Assembly: GCF_025938095.1 (NCBI RefSeq)
Contig: NZ_JAPCZF010000002.1
Coordinates: forward strand, 1 to 64,000
Direction: 5' to 3'
Length of the DNA: 64,000 bases
From: Novosphingobium sp. JCM 18896
Lineage (GTDB): Bacteria; Pseudomonadota; Alphaproteobacteria; Sphingomonadales; Sphingomonadaceae
Below, one piece after another: positions 1 through 7,615 of this stretch (the first letter of the stretch is position 1; each line of letters opens with the position of its first letter). A program made the position numbers and the translations under genes. The notes beneath the pieces are model-generated. The model saw nothing but the letters and a program-made list of their open reading frames with translations, searched no databases and had not been told where the DNA came from.

Positions 1-354
1 CCCGCTTTTTACTTCGGGGGACTTGCTGTCCGTCGATGGTGGCGACCGAGCGTTTCGCGTCTCGCTAGAGGCAGCGTCCCGTCCGGTGAAGCGGCATATA
101 TGGAGGGGGTCCGAGTCGGTCAAGAACAATTTTCGAAATTTTATTACAGCCCCGCGCAATCTCTGTGACAGTCGCCCGAACCGCCCGGTGCCGGGGGTTT
201 TGGGTCGATCGGCCACCCGGCCCGATCATTTTCTCCGTTCGGACCGGGCCGGACAAGGTGAGCTTCCGCAAACCCGCATTCCACGATTCGAGCCGGATTC
301 GGCAGGAGGTGCCTCACCACCGAACGAATTCCCGCCATCTCCGCGCCCAGGGCC
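1..354. other. Left-edge non-coding stretch
   Basis: I see no supportable gene here. Short open frames on both strands lack ribosome-binding sites and family resemblance. The stretch ends at the terminator of the MucR-type gene. It may hold the promoter of a gene lying to the left of the window, but nothing specific can be shown. Confidence 0.4.
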
Positions 355-384
355 AAAAAAGAACGGGCCCCGAAACGGGGCCCG
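355..384 (-). terminator. Rho-independent terminator of the MucR-type gene
   Basis: Read on the minus strand, a perfect 9-bp stem (364-372 pairing with 376-384, CGGGCCCCG/CGGGGCCCG, loop of three bases) is followed by a T-rich run (355-360). It lies 25 nt after the stop codon of the regulator gene, which is the classical intrinsic terminator arrangement. Confidence 0.85.
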
Positions 385-409
385 CACGATCGAGGTGATT
401 TCCAATCGG

Positions 410-916
410 TCAGTCGGCGCTCTTGGCGCGCGGACCGCGACGCTTGGGTGCAGCCTCGCCCGAAACGTCGCTCGCCCGCGCCGCGACCTTCGCACCGGGC
501 TTGCGCCCCAGCCCGATCTTCTTGGCGAGACCACGGCGCATCGCCGCATAGTTCTCGGCCACCATCGGATAGTCGGCCTTGAGGCCATAGCGTTCGCGAT
601 ACTGCGCCGGCGTCAGACCGTGCGTCGACAAGTGACGCTTGAGCGTCTTGTAGGGCTTGCCGTCGATCATCGAGATCAGATGATCCTTCGAGGCCAGCGA
701 ACGCCGCACCGAAACCGCAGGCGTGAATTCAGGAGAAGCCTCGGCCTCTTCCGACGTGGCAGCGCCAGCGGCAAGGCCCGTCACGGCTTCGTGCATGGTC
801 CGAAGGAAGGCGGGAACTTCGTCGGCCGAAGCGCGGGTGTTCGGATTGGCGAGCCAGGCAATCGTCAGTTCGGTCGCGAATTCGAGAAGACTGTTGTCGG
901 CGCTATCTTCGACCAT
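410..916 (-). CDS. MucR/Ros-family transcriptional regulator
   Basis: A 168-aa MucR/Ros-type DNA-binding protein. In alphaproteobacteria this family controls exopolysaccharide, motility and cell-cycle genes by binding AT-rich promoters. The N-terminal part (about residues 8-50) resembles the MucR oligomerisation region, and residues 71-137 match the DNA-binding region (DGKPYKTLKRHLSTHGLTP, then DYPMVAENYA). The zinc-site cysteine normally found in C-x2-D is Ser82, while Asp85, His95 and His99 remain, so metal binding may be altered. I chose the ATG at 916 because GGAG lies 9 nt upstream. An ATG at 931 (MEIIS...) is in frame but has no ribosome-binding site. An intrinsic terminator follows. 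Family is confident; target genes are unknown. Confidence 0.88.
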   Translation of the reverse strand: MVEDSADNSLLEFATELTIAWLANPNTRASADEVPAFLRTMHEAVTGLAAGAATSEEAEASPEFTPAVSVRRSLASKDHLISMIDGKPYKTLKRHLSTHGLTPAQYRERYGLKADYPMVAENYAAMRRGLAKKIGLGRKPGAKVAARASDVSGEAAPKRRGPRAKSAD

Positions 917-1012
917 GCTAATTATCTCCATTTTGGAGTTACCTGGTCTACTGACAAAACAGTCAACGTCAATCCGTTCCGAATACTTTGCAGCCTGCCA
1001 CCGGCGCGCGAA

Positions 1013-1042
1013 CGCCCGCGATCTCGATCGAGATCGCGGGCG
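1013..1042. repeat. 30-bp perfect palindrome
   Basis: CGCCCGCGATCTCGA is followed directly by its exact reverse complement with no spacer. It lies between the start of the MucR-type gene and the end of the TonB-dependent receptor gene, both on the minus strand. It could end the receptor transcript as a hairpin without a T-run, or be a protein-binding site in the regulator's promoter. Confidence 0.7.
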
Positions 1043-1099
1043 CCGCGAAGAACCCATCCGGTCGTCGCGGGACCGGATCGATGTTCCCCTAGTCAGGGA

Positions 1100-3580
1100 T
1101 CAGAAGTCGAAGCGGACCGACGCCGAGACGGTGCGGCCGTTGATCACCGTGCCCGTGCCGATGCCATTGGCCGGGATCGTCGCGGTCGAAACCGTGGTGA
1201 TGCCCTTGGCGTCGAACAGGTTGTTGACGTTGAGCGACACCGTCAGATCCTTGACCGGGCGAACCTGGACGAAAGGATTGACCAGCACGTAGCCCGGCAT
1301 CTTGAGCAGGTTGGAGTCGGACGCATAGCGGCTCGAGATGCCGTAGAAGTTCGCGCCGATGCTGAACAGATCGGTCGAGATCTCCGGCGTGACGTAACCG
1401 AACAGCGAAGGCGAACCCACCGGCTTGTTGCCGATCACGGTCGGGTCGAGTTTGTCGTTGGTGATCTCGGCCTTGGTATAGGTCGCGCCCGCGGTCAGGC
1501 TGAAGATGCCCGCACGGAAGCTGCTCTCGAGCTCGAGACCATAGGCCTTGTACTTGCGGTCGATCGTCGGGCCGAAGTAGCTGTTGTGCTCGAGCGTGTT
1601 GGCGAGGAAGGCGGTACCGTTGAGGCTGAAGTTCGCCGTGCGGTACTTGAAGCCGGCCTCGGCCTGCTTGACGTAGTCGATCAGCGCCTCGCGGTTGGCC
1701 AGGCTGCCGCTGTTGGCGTTGATCGCGGAGCTGAACAGCAGACGATCCGAGTTGACGCGAGCGCCGCGGCTGTAGCGGGCAAAGACCGCGAAGGGCTCCG
1801 CGACGCGATAGTTCACGCCAACCGAGTAGGACAGATAGTTGTAGGTGTAGTCGACCGGCGAGGGATTGCCGAGTTCGAGGAAGCCGACCTTCCGCTCGGG
1901 CGCCGAAATCACGCCGTTGCCGTTCATGTCCTTGGTGAACGAGCCCGGGTTGTTCGAAAGCTTGTAGCTCTGGACGTAACCGTTGGCACCGCCGAAGTCG
2001 TAGCGCAGGCTGCCGCCGATCGCGAGCGGACCAGTCTTGAAGTTCAGCGAGCCGAAGGCGGCGTTGGTGTCGTAGTCGACGTTGAGCGCACGGCGCTGAT
2101 AGACGCCGAAGAACGTGCCGTCATAGGTGTAGTAGCCGTTCTCGCTGAGCGGCACGCCGGTGGCCGTGGTGATGTCGACCAGCGCCGCGTTACCGCCGCC
2201 GACGATGTCCGAAAGCTTCGAGTTGGCAGTCGAGAAGTTGTCGACCGACTGGCGCGACTTGTAGAAGCCGGCGGTCGTGGTCAGTTCACCGCCGCCAAGA
2301 TTCCACACCTTGCTGGCGCGGAAGTCGTTGGTGATGTTGTCGAAGCTGTTGAGCGTGATGTCGCTGGTCATCAGCGCCGCGACCAGACCGTTGCCGTTGG
2401 CGTTGGCCGGAACGAGCTGCCCCTTGCTCGGGCCGCTGGCGTAACGCAGCGTCGCGCCGGGACCGCCGAATGTGGCTGCGACCGTCGCGAGAGATCCGCT
2501 GATGGCCGGATAGACGCCGCTGTAGCGGCCCGAGATCTGCGAGTAGCGGAAGCGGTCGGTCACCGTCCAACCGGCGATGTCGAACTGCGCCTCGACACCG
2601 ACCGACTTGACCTTCGAATGTGCCCCTTCGCGCAGATCGTTGGTGACGACGTTGTTACCGCCATCGAGCGTCAGGTTGCTGGTGTGATAGCGCGACAGCA
2701 GCGTGTCGTGGTTGTTGTCGAAGCCGGGCAGCGCCGCATACTTCGGGCTGTCGTTGGTTCCCGTCAGCGACATCGGCGCGGGCAGATAGACCGGCGTGCT
2801 GTCGTCGAGGAACTTGCCGTAGAGCCGGATGTGGCCGCCGGTGAATTCCTTGGTGATGTTGAACTTGAACTGGCCACCCTTGACCGCGTCGTAGCCGACC
2901 TTGCGCGGGCCTTCGCCCTGGCGGTAGTAGCCGCCGACGTGGAAACGCAGGGTGTCGCTGATCTTGGCGCCATAGTCGAAGTCGGCGCGGTATTCCTCGT
3001 AGTCGATGCCCGACGACAGCATCAGCGAGCCGCCTTCGACATCGCCGGTCTTCGACATCAGGTTGATGATGCCCGCCGGCGAGTTCGAGGCGAAGGTCGA
3101 GGCCGAACCGCCGCGGATCGCTTCGATCGCCGCGAGGTTGAGGTCGGCGCGGATGAACATGTCGGCGCCGCCGGTCAGCATGTCACCGAATTCCACGACG
3201 GGCAGACCGTCTTCCTGAACCTGCAAGAACTTGGCACCGGTCGAGGCCATCGGCAGGCCGCGAACGGTGACGTTGTTGTTCACTTCACCATTCGACAGCT
3301 CGGAACGGACGCCGGCGATGTTGTGGAAGATCTCGAACAGCGAGCGAGCGCCGAGCTTCTGAACCTGGCTTTCGCGGATCGAGCTGGTCGAGATGGCGGA
3401 ATCGAGAATGTCGCGGCCCTTGGCGACACCGGTGCTGAACACCTCGCGCTGCGGTTGCGCCGAAGCCGGCGCCTCCTGTGCCGAGGCGGATTGCTCGGCG
3501 GTCTCGGCTGCCGTGTCGGCCCAGGCGGGCGTGGCAAGCGCGATCGGCGCGATGGTCAGAAGAAGATGAAAAGCCTTCAC
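1100..3580 (-). CDS. TonB-dependent outer-membrane receptor
   Basis: An 826-aa TonB-dependent receptor for energised uptake of an unidentified ligand across the outer membrane. A signal peptide (residues 1-21, ending AWA) is followed by a plug domain (about residues 45-175; VRGLPM, IRGGSASTFASNSPAGIINL) and a long 22-strand-type barrel ending in the outer-membrane signature ASVRFDF. The C-terminal strands (YVLVNPFVQV, VSLNVNNLFD) are typical. Start codon is GTG at 3580, preceded at 5 nt by GGGGG, which lies inside an inverted repeat (3585-3621). The gene stands alone between a MucR-type and a LysR-type regulator, so the substrate cannot be inferred. No FecR/sigma partner is present. Confidence 0.93.
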   Translation of the reverse strand: MKAFHLLLTIAPIALATPAWADTAAETAEQSASAQEAPASAQPQREVFSTGVAKGRDILDSAISTSSIRESQVQKLGARSLFEIFHNIAGVRSELSNGEVNNNVTVRGLPMASTGAKFLQVQEDGLPVVEFGDMLTGGADMFIRADLNLAAIEAIRGGSASTFASNSPAGIINLMSKTGDVEGGSLMLSSGIDYEEYRADFDYGAKISDTLRFHVGGYYRQGEGPRKVGYDAVKGGQFKFNITKEFTGGHIRLYGKFLDDSTPVYLPAPMSLTGTNDSPKYAALPGFDNNHDTLLSRYHTSNLTLDGGNNVVTNDLREGAHSKVKSVGVEAQFDIAGWTVTDRFRYSQISGRYSGVYPAISGSLATVAATFGGPGATLRYASGPSKGQLVPANANGNGLVAALMTSDITLNSFDNITNDFRASKVWNLGGGELTTTAGFYKSRQSVDNFSTANSKLSDIVGGGNAALVDITTATGVPLSENGYYTYDGTFFGVYQRRALNVDYDTNAAFGSLNFKTGPLAIGGSLRYDFGGANGYVQSYKLSNNPGSFTKDMNGNGVISAPERKVGFLELGNPSPVDYTYNYLSYSVGVNYRVAEPFAVFARYSRGARVNSDRLLFSSAINANSGSLANREALIDYVKQAEAGFKYRTANFSLNGTAFLANTLEHNSYFGPTIDRKYKAYGLELESSFRAGIFSLTAGATYTKAEITNDKLDPTVIGNKPVGSPSLFGYVTPEISTDLFSIGANFYGISSRYASDSNLLKMPGYVLVNPFVQVRPVKDLTVSLNVNNLFDAKGITTVSTATIPANGIGTGTVINGRTVSASVRFDF

Positions 3581-3584
3581 AGAT

Positions 3585-3621
3585 ACCCCCGTTTGTCGTT
3601 TGCTTCATCGGAAACGGGGGT
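3585..3621 (-). promoter_or_regulatory. Hairpin covering the receptor's ribosome-binding site
   Basis: Two 10-nt arms, ACCCCCGTTT at 3585-3594 and AAACGGGGGT at 3612-3621, are perfectly complementary with a 17-nt loop. On the mRNA the 3' arm ends 4 nt before the GTG start of the receptor and contains its only Shine-Dalgarno-like G-run. Folding would therefore mask translation initiation. The pairing is seen directly; the regulatory role is inferred. Confidence 0.5.
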
Positions 3622-3636
3622 CTGGTTGGTCGGCAC

Positions 3637-3658
3637 TGGTTAACAATCTCGTTAACCA
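3637..3658. promoter_or_regulatory. Operator-like inverted repeat upstream of the receptor
   Basis: TGGTTAAC (3637-3644) and GTTAACCA (3651-3658) form a perfect 8-bp inverted repeat with a 6-bp spacer. It lies about 60 bp upstream of the receptor start, where a repressor or activator would bind. The regulator is unknown. Confidence 0.45.
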
Positions 3659-4044
3659 AGCGCCTCGGAATCGCCGCGAGGAACCTGCCACGACATTAAG
3701 AATTGCCACGGATCCTTTGCATTGACAGGCAAGACTGGAGAACCGCGTTCCCACGATCGATGGCGATCATGAGCATCGCTCTCGTGGCACGAGTGATCGA
3801 CTACCGCTGATCTCTCATGCGAGCTTTTCTGCCGATCTCCGCCAATATCGCCGCGGCAAGCGCTCGCGGGGATATTCGCACTGTGACGACAGCGCGCGCC
3901 ACGCTGGCCGACTGCCGCCATGCGAACACAGTTCTTGACGGGGGTGATCGCTTTTTTTGGCGCGGGAGAACGAATGGGCAGCGGACTGTTGCATTATTCC
4001 CACGCCCAAATCCGCCGCCAGGCTTCGAATCACCGAGTGAAAGA
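3659..4044. other. Intergenic region without recognisable gene
   Basis: About 390 nt between the receptor promoter and the end of the LysR gene. Base composition is slightly less GC-rich than the genes. Short open frames on both strands have no ribosome-binding site or family resemblance. I see no tRNA or clear structured RNA. Confidence 0.4.
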
Positions 4045-4070
4045 TGATTCGAATTGGCGAATTCGAATCA
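4045..4070 (-). terminator. Hairpin overlapping the LysR stop codon
   Basis: TGATTCGAATT (4045-4055) and AATTCGAATCA (4060-4070) form an 11-bp perfect stem with loop GGCG. On the minus strand the stem begins exactly at the LysR-family stop codon (4070-4068). No strong T-run follows, so it may stabilise the mRNA end or terminate inefficiently. Confidence 0.5.
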
Positions 4071-4949
4071 GGTGGCCGCTGCCATGTCCTCCAGCATTGC
4101 TCGAACTTCGCCGGCGACCGCGATCGCCGCTGGCGAACGCGTACGCCCGCGCTTGAGCACCAGGCATATCTCGCTGTCGGTCGGCGCGATGTCGGCCACG
4201 TCGAGCATTGCCATGCGTCCGGCGCGTAGATCCTCGGCAACGAAAGCCGGCGAGGATATCCAGACGCAGTCGCTGCGCAACACGGTCTCGCGCAGGACGT
4301 GGAAGTTGCCGCAGACGAAGCCGCCGGCTTGGCCGCTGATCCCGCCGCTCGGCAATTCGACGGCGCTCGCGATCGGAAAGGCCTCGATCGCCGAAGCGTC
4401 GATACGCCCGGCCTGCGCCAGCGGATGGTTGCCGCGCGCCATGACCGCCACTCTCAGCGTGCCCAGCCGCTCGATCGTGGTGCCCGCAACGCGCCCCAGG
4501 TTCCAGTTGTTGCCGAGGATCATCTCGATGCGATCCCCGAGGAGTTCGGACACGAGCTGATCCGAAGTGCCCACCAGTGTCTTGATCTGGATCCCCGGAT
4601 AGGTGTCGAGCAGCGAGCCCGCCAGCCGCGGGAGCATCAAGGCGGTCAGCAGCGGGCCGAGGCCGAACGCGACCCGCACCACCTCGCCGCCCGGATAGCG
4701 TCGGAGGCTACGCTCGAGATCGCCCGCCGCGGCGAGCAGCGCCTGGGCGCGCTCGATGACGGCGAGGCCCGCTGCGGTCGGATGCGCGCCGCCGCGGCCG
4801 CGGTCGAACAGGACCACGCCATGGCGCTGCTCGAAGGCCGCGATCGATCGGCTGAGCGCTGGCTGGGTAATCCCCTCCTCCTCGGCCGCGCGCGAGAAGC
4901 TGCGATTGCGCGCGACGGCGACGATGTGACGCAGGCGGGTCAGATCCAT
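4068..4949 (-). CDS. LysR-family transcriptional regulator
   Basis: A 293-aa LysR-type regulator. The N-terminal winged HTH (residues 1-60: LRHIVAVARNRSFSRAAEE, TQPALSRSIAAFE) is followed by a periplasmic-binding-protein-like effector domain. It is divergent from the arylsulfatase gene with about 100 bp between the start codons, the usual arrangement for a LysR regulator and its target. TGCAT (4964-4968) and ATGCA (4985-4989) in that gap form a weak inverted repeat. I prefer the start at 4949 (MDLTRLRHIV) because GGGA lies 6 nt upstream; an ATG at 4961 would add four residues. The effector is unknown; an aryl sulfate or its phenol is a reasonable guess from context. Confidence 0.9.
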   Translation of the reverse strand: MDLTRLRHIVAVARNRSFSRAAEEEGITQPALSRSIAAFEQRHGVVLFDRGRGGAHPTAAGLAVIERAQALLAAAGDLERSLRRYPGGEVVRVAFGLGPLLTALMLPRLAGSLLDTYPGIQIKTLVGTSDQLVSELLGDRIEMILGNNWNLGRVAGTTIERLGTLRVAVMARGNHPLAQAGRIDASAIEAFPIASAVELPSGGISGQAGGFVCGNFHVLRETVLRSDCVWISSPAFVAEDLRAGRMAMLDVADIAPTDSEICLVLKRGRTRSPAAIAVAGEVRAMLEDMAAAT

Positions 4950-5049
4950 GATCATTCCCATAGTGCATGGAAATAGTCATTGATATGCATTGGACAGCAT
5001 TTTTGTGCACCTCCTATCTGCTCGGCTTCAAACCGAGAGAGGTAGAGCG

Positions 5050-7380
5050 ATGAAGCGGCGGATCGGATTCCTATTGGCGGCCACGACCCTGGCATCGGCG
5101 GCTGCGGCCCCGGCCAGCGCGCAGAACACGGACCGCAGCGTCCTGCCCGTGCCCGCAGCGCCTTTCACCGGGACGATCGCGGAAAACATCGCCGACGCCA
5201 AAGGCGCGCCCGAGACTCCGATCCGCGCACCGCAAGGCGCACCCAACGTCTTCCTGATGATGAGCGACGACGTCGGCTTCGCCATGTCGAGCGCCTTTGG
5301 CGGGCCGGTGCCGACACCGAACTTCGATCGACTGGCGGCGCAGGGCCAGCGCTACAACCGCTTCCACACCACGGGCATCTGTTCGCCGAGCCGCGCGGCG
5401 CTGCTGACCGGGCGCAACCACCATGCCGCCGGCGTCGGCTGGCTTTCCGACGTACCCGCCCCCTTCCCCGGCTACACCGGCCGCATCTCGCCCGAGACCG
5501 CGACGATCGCTCAGGTCCTGCGGCTCAACGGCTACAACACGGCGATGTTCGGCAAGCACCACAACGTGCCATCGGGCGAACGCAGCGCCGCCGGCCCCTT
5601 CGATACCTGGCCGACCGGCCTGGGCTTCGAATACTTCTTCGGCTTTCCCTATGGCGACAGCGACCAGTATTCGCCGATCCTCTATCGCGACACGCAGCGC
5701 GTCGAGCCCGATCCCGGCGAAGGCCGCTTGCTCGATGCGCGGCTGTCGGACGATATCATCCGCTGGGTGCACAACCAGAAGGCTGGCGCCCCCGACAAGC
5801 CCTTCCTGATCTATCTTGCGCCGGGATCGACCCATGCGCCGCATCAGGCACCCCCCGAATATATCGCGCGCTTCAAGGGCAAGTTTGACAAAGGCTGGGA
5901 CGTCGTGCGCGAGGAGACCTTCCGCCGCCAGCTCGCCGCCGGGATCGTACCGCGCGGCACCAAGCTCACGGCTCGTCCCGCCGAGGTGCCGGCCTGGGAC
6001 AGCCTGACACCAGGCCAAAAAGCCTTCGCCGCGCGCACCATGGAAGTCGCCGCGGCCCAGCTGGTCTATCAGGACGAGCAGATCGGCCGGGTGATCGCCG
6101 AACTCGAACGCATGGGCGAACTCGACAAGACGCTCGTCGCCATGGTGCTCGGCGACAATGGCGCCAGCGCCGAGGCCGGGCCCAAAGGGACGATCAACGA
6201 GCTCCGCGGCATGGGCCGGCATGACGAGGACGAGGCCTGGATGCAGGCCAACACCGACAAGCTTGGCGGGCCCGACACCTACGAGAGCTACCCCGCCGGC
6301 TGGACCTGGGCGATGAACACGCCGCTGCGCTGGACCAAGCAATATGCCTCGATGCTCGGCGGCATCCGCAACGGCATGATCCTATCGTGGCAGGGCCACG
6401 TCGCGCGTCCCGGCGCGGTGTGCAGCCAGTTCGCCCACCTCAACGACATGGCGCCGACCCTGCTCGAAGCCGCGCATCTGCCGGCGCCGGACATGGTGCT
6501 CGGCGCCCGGCAGAAACCGATGGACGGGCGCAGCCTGCTGCCCAGCCTGGCCGCCTGCGACGGCGCCAAGCCGCGTACGCAGTATTTCGAGATCGGCGGC
6601 AAGATCGGTCTCTACCACGACGGCTGGTTCTTGTCGGGCGACGATGGCCGCCTGGCCTGGGAAAACCTGCCGCCCGGTGGCGCACGACCGAATATCCAGT
6701 GGTCGCTCTACGACCTGAGCAAGGACTTCTCGCAGTCGACCGATCTCGCCGCGAAGGAGCCCGCGCGGCTCCAGGCGATGCTCGCGCTGTGGCAACAGGA
6801 GGCCAAGCGCAACAATGTGTTCCCGCTCGACCATCGCTTCGCCATGGCGCGCGGCGCGGCGGCGATGCGCGGCAGCGGCCGCAAGCATTTCGATTTCTGG
6901 GGCAAGGACGTCTCGATCCCGAGCAATGCCGAGCCGACCCCGATCGTCCGGTCGTTCACCTTGACCGCCGACCTCAATCTGGCCAGCCCCACCGCCTCGG
7001 GCGCCGTGACGGCCTATGGCAGCAAGTTCGGCGGCTGGAGCCTCTACCTCGACCAGGGCCGCCCAGCCTTCGTCGCCGCGCGCTCGACCGATCCCAAGGA
7101 GATCAGCCGCGTGATCGCCGACAAGGCCCTGCCCCAAGGCGTGAGCAAGCTGACCCTGCGCTTCGCGGTCGAGAAAATGGCCGGCCCGGCCATGGTGACG
7201 CTGAGCGCGGACGGCACCGAACTCGCCAAGCTGCAGATCCCGACCTCCATGCTGCTCGCCGCGGGCAACGGCGAAACGCTCGACATCGGCCGCGATCTCG
7301 GTGTCACGGTGACCGACTACCGGACACCGCACGGCGCTATCGAGGGCGACATCCCGCACGTCAGCTTCGATTTCGACTGA
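5050..7380 (+). CDS. Secreted type I arylsulfatase
   Basis: A 776-aa exported sulfatase of the alkaline-phosphatase superfamily, predicted to hydrolyse sulfate esters in the periplasm. A signal peptide (residues 1-25, ending ASA) precedes the catalytic domain. Asp73-Asp74 (MMSDDVG) fit the metal site, and Cys111 in CSPSRAALLTGR is the residue converted to formylglycine by a maturase not encoded in this window. The C-terminal 200 or so residues form an extra domain also seen in long bacterial arylsulfatases. I start at 5050, after AGAGAGGTAGAGCG; an upstream in-frame start at 4990 would destroy the signal peptide. The gene is divergent from a LysR regulator and followed by a carboxylic acid reductase. 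Substrate unknown. Confidence 0.92.
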   Translation: MKRRIGFLLAATTLASAAAAPASAQNTDRSVLPVPAAPFTGTIAENIADAKGAPETPIRAPQGAPNVFLMMSDDVGFAMSSAFGGPVPTPNFDRLAAQGQRYNRFHTTGICSPSRAALLTGRNHHAAGVGWLSDVPAPFPGYTGRISPETATIAQVLRLNGYNTAMFGKHHNVPSGERSAAGPFDTWPTGLGFEYFFGFPYGDSDQYSPILYRDTQRVEPDPGEGRLLDARLSDDIIRWVHNQKAGAPDKPFLIYLAPGSTHAPHQAPPEYIARFKGKFDKGWDVVREETFRRQLAAGIVPRGTKLTARPAEVPAWDSLTPGQKAFAARTMEVAAAQLVYQDEQIGRVIAELERMGELDKTLVAMVLGDNGASAEAGPKGTINELRGMGRHDEDEAWMQANTDKLGGPDTYESYPAGWTWAMNTPLRWTKQYASMLGGIRNGMILSWQGHVARPGAVCSQFAHLNDMAPTLLEAAHLPAPDMVLGARQKPMDGRSLLPSLAACDGAKPRTQYFEIGGKIGLYHDGWFLSGDDGRLAWENLPPGGARPNIQWSLYDLSKDFSQSTDLAAKEPARLQAMLALWQQEAKRNNVFPLDHRFAMARGAAAMRGSGRKHFDFWGKDVSIPSNAEPTPIVRSFTLTADLNLASPTASGAVTAYGSKFGGWSLYLDQGRPAFVAARSTDPKEISRVIADKALPQGVSKLTLRFAVEKMAGPAMVTLSADGTELAKLQIPTSMLLAAGNGETLDIGRDLGVTVTDYRTPHGAIEGDIPHVSFDFD

Positions 7381-7416
7381 GCCTCGATTTCGACTGGGCT
7401 TCGTCCCCGAACGAAA

Positions 7417-7451
7417 CCGAATGCCGCGAGTGCCTAGCTCGCGGCATTCGG
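7417..7451. terminator. Strong hairpin after the sulfatase gene
   Basis: CCGAATGCCGCGAG (7417-7430) and CTCGCGGCATTCGG (7438-7451) pair perfectly over 14 bp with a 7-nt loop. It starts 37 nt after the sulfatase stop. There is no T-run on the plus strand, so it may be a transcript-stabilising hairpin or an atypical terminator separating sulfatase from reductase transcription. Confidence 0.5.
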
Positions 7452-7523
7452 CGTGTCCCCACCTTCCTCTCCCCGAAGCGCACGCGGCCGTTTCCGATCA
7501 GGTCAAACCGCGCCAGCAAAATA

Positions 7524-7541
7524 CAACCAACCGTTTGGTTG
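7524..7541. promoter_or_regulatory. TetR-like operator upstream of carboxylic acid reductase
   Basis: CAACCAA-CCGT-TTGGTTG is an 18-bp site with perfect 7-bp arms, centred about 83 bp upstream of the reductase start codon. Size and symmetry are typical of TetR-family operators. No TetR gene is adjacent, so any regulator would act in trans. Confidence 0.5.
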
Positions 7542-7615
7542 AATTGGTCGTCAGCACGCTTCATAGTGCGATTCGCAAACAGAAGCGCGGCGACCAAGCC
7601 GAACGGGAGAGAGAC

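Noticed and set aside
23..3643. A 1206-codon open frame on the plus strand opposite the TonB receptor and MucR-type genes
   Set aside because: It is antisense to two clear genes, has no ribosome-binding site and consists of low-complexity Arg/Gly/Val-rich sequence typical of high-GC reverse frames.
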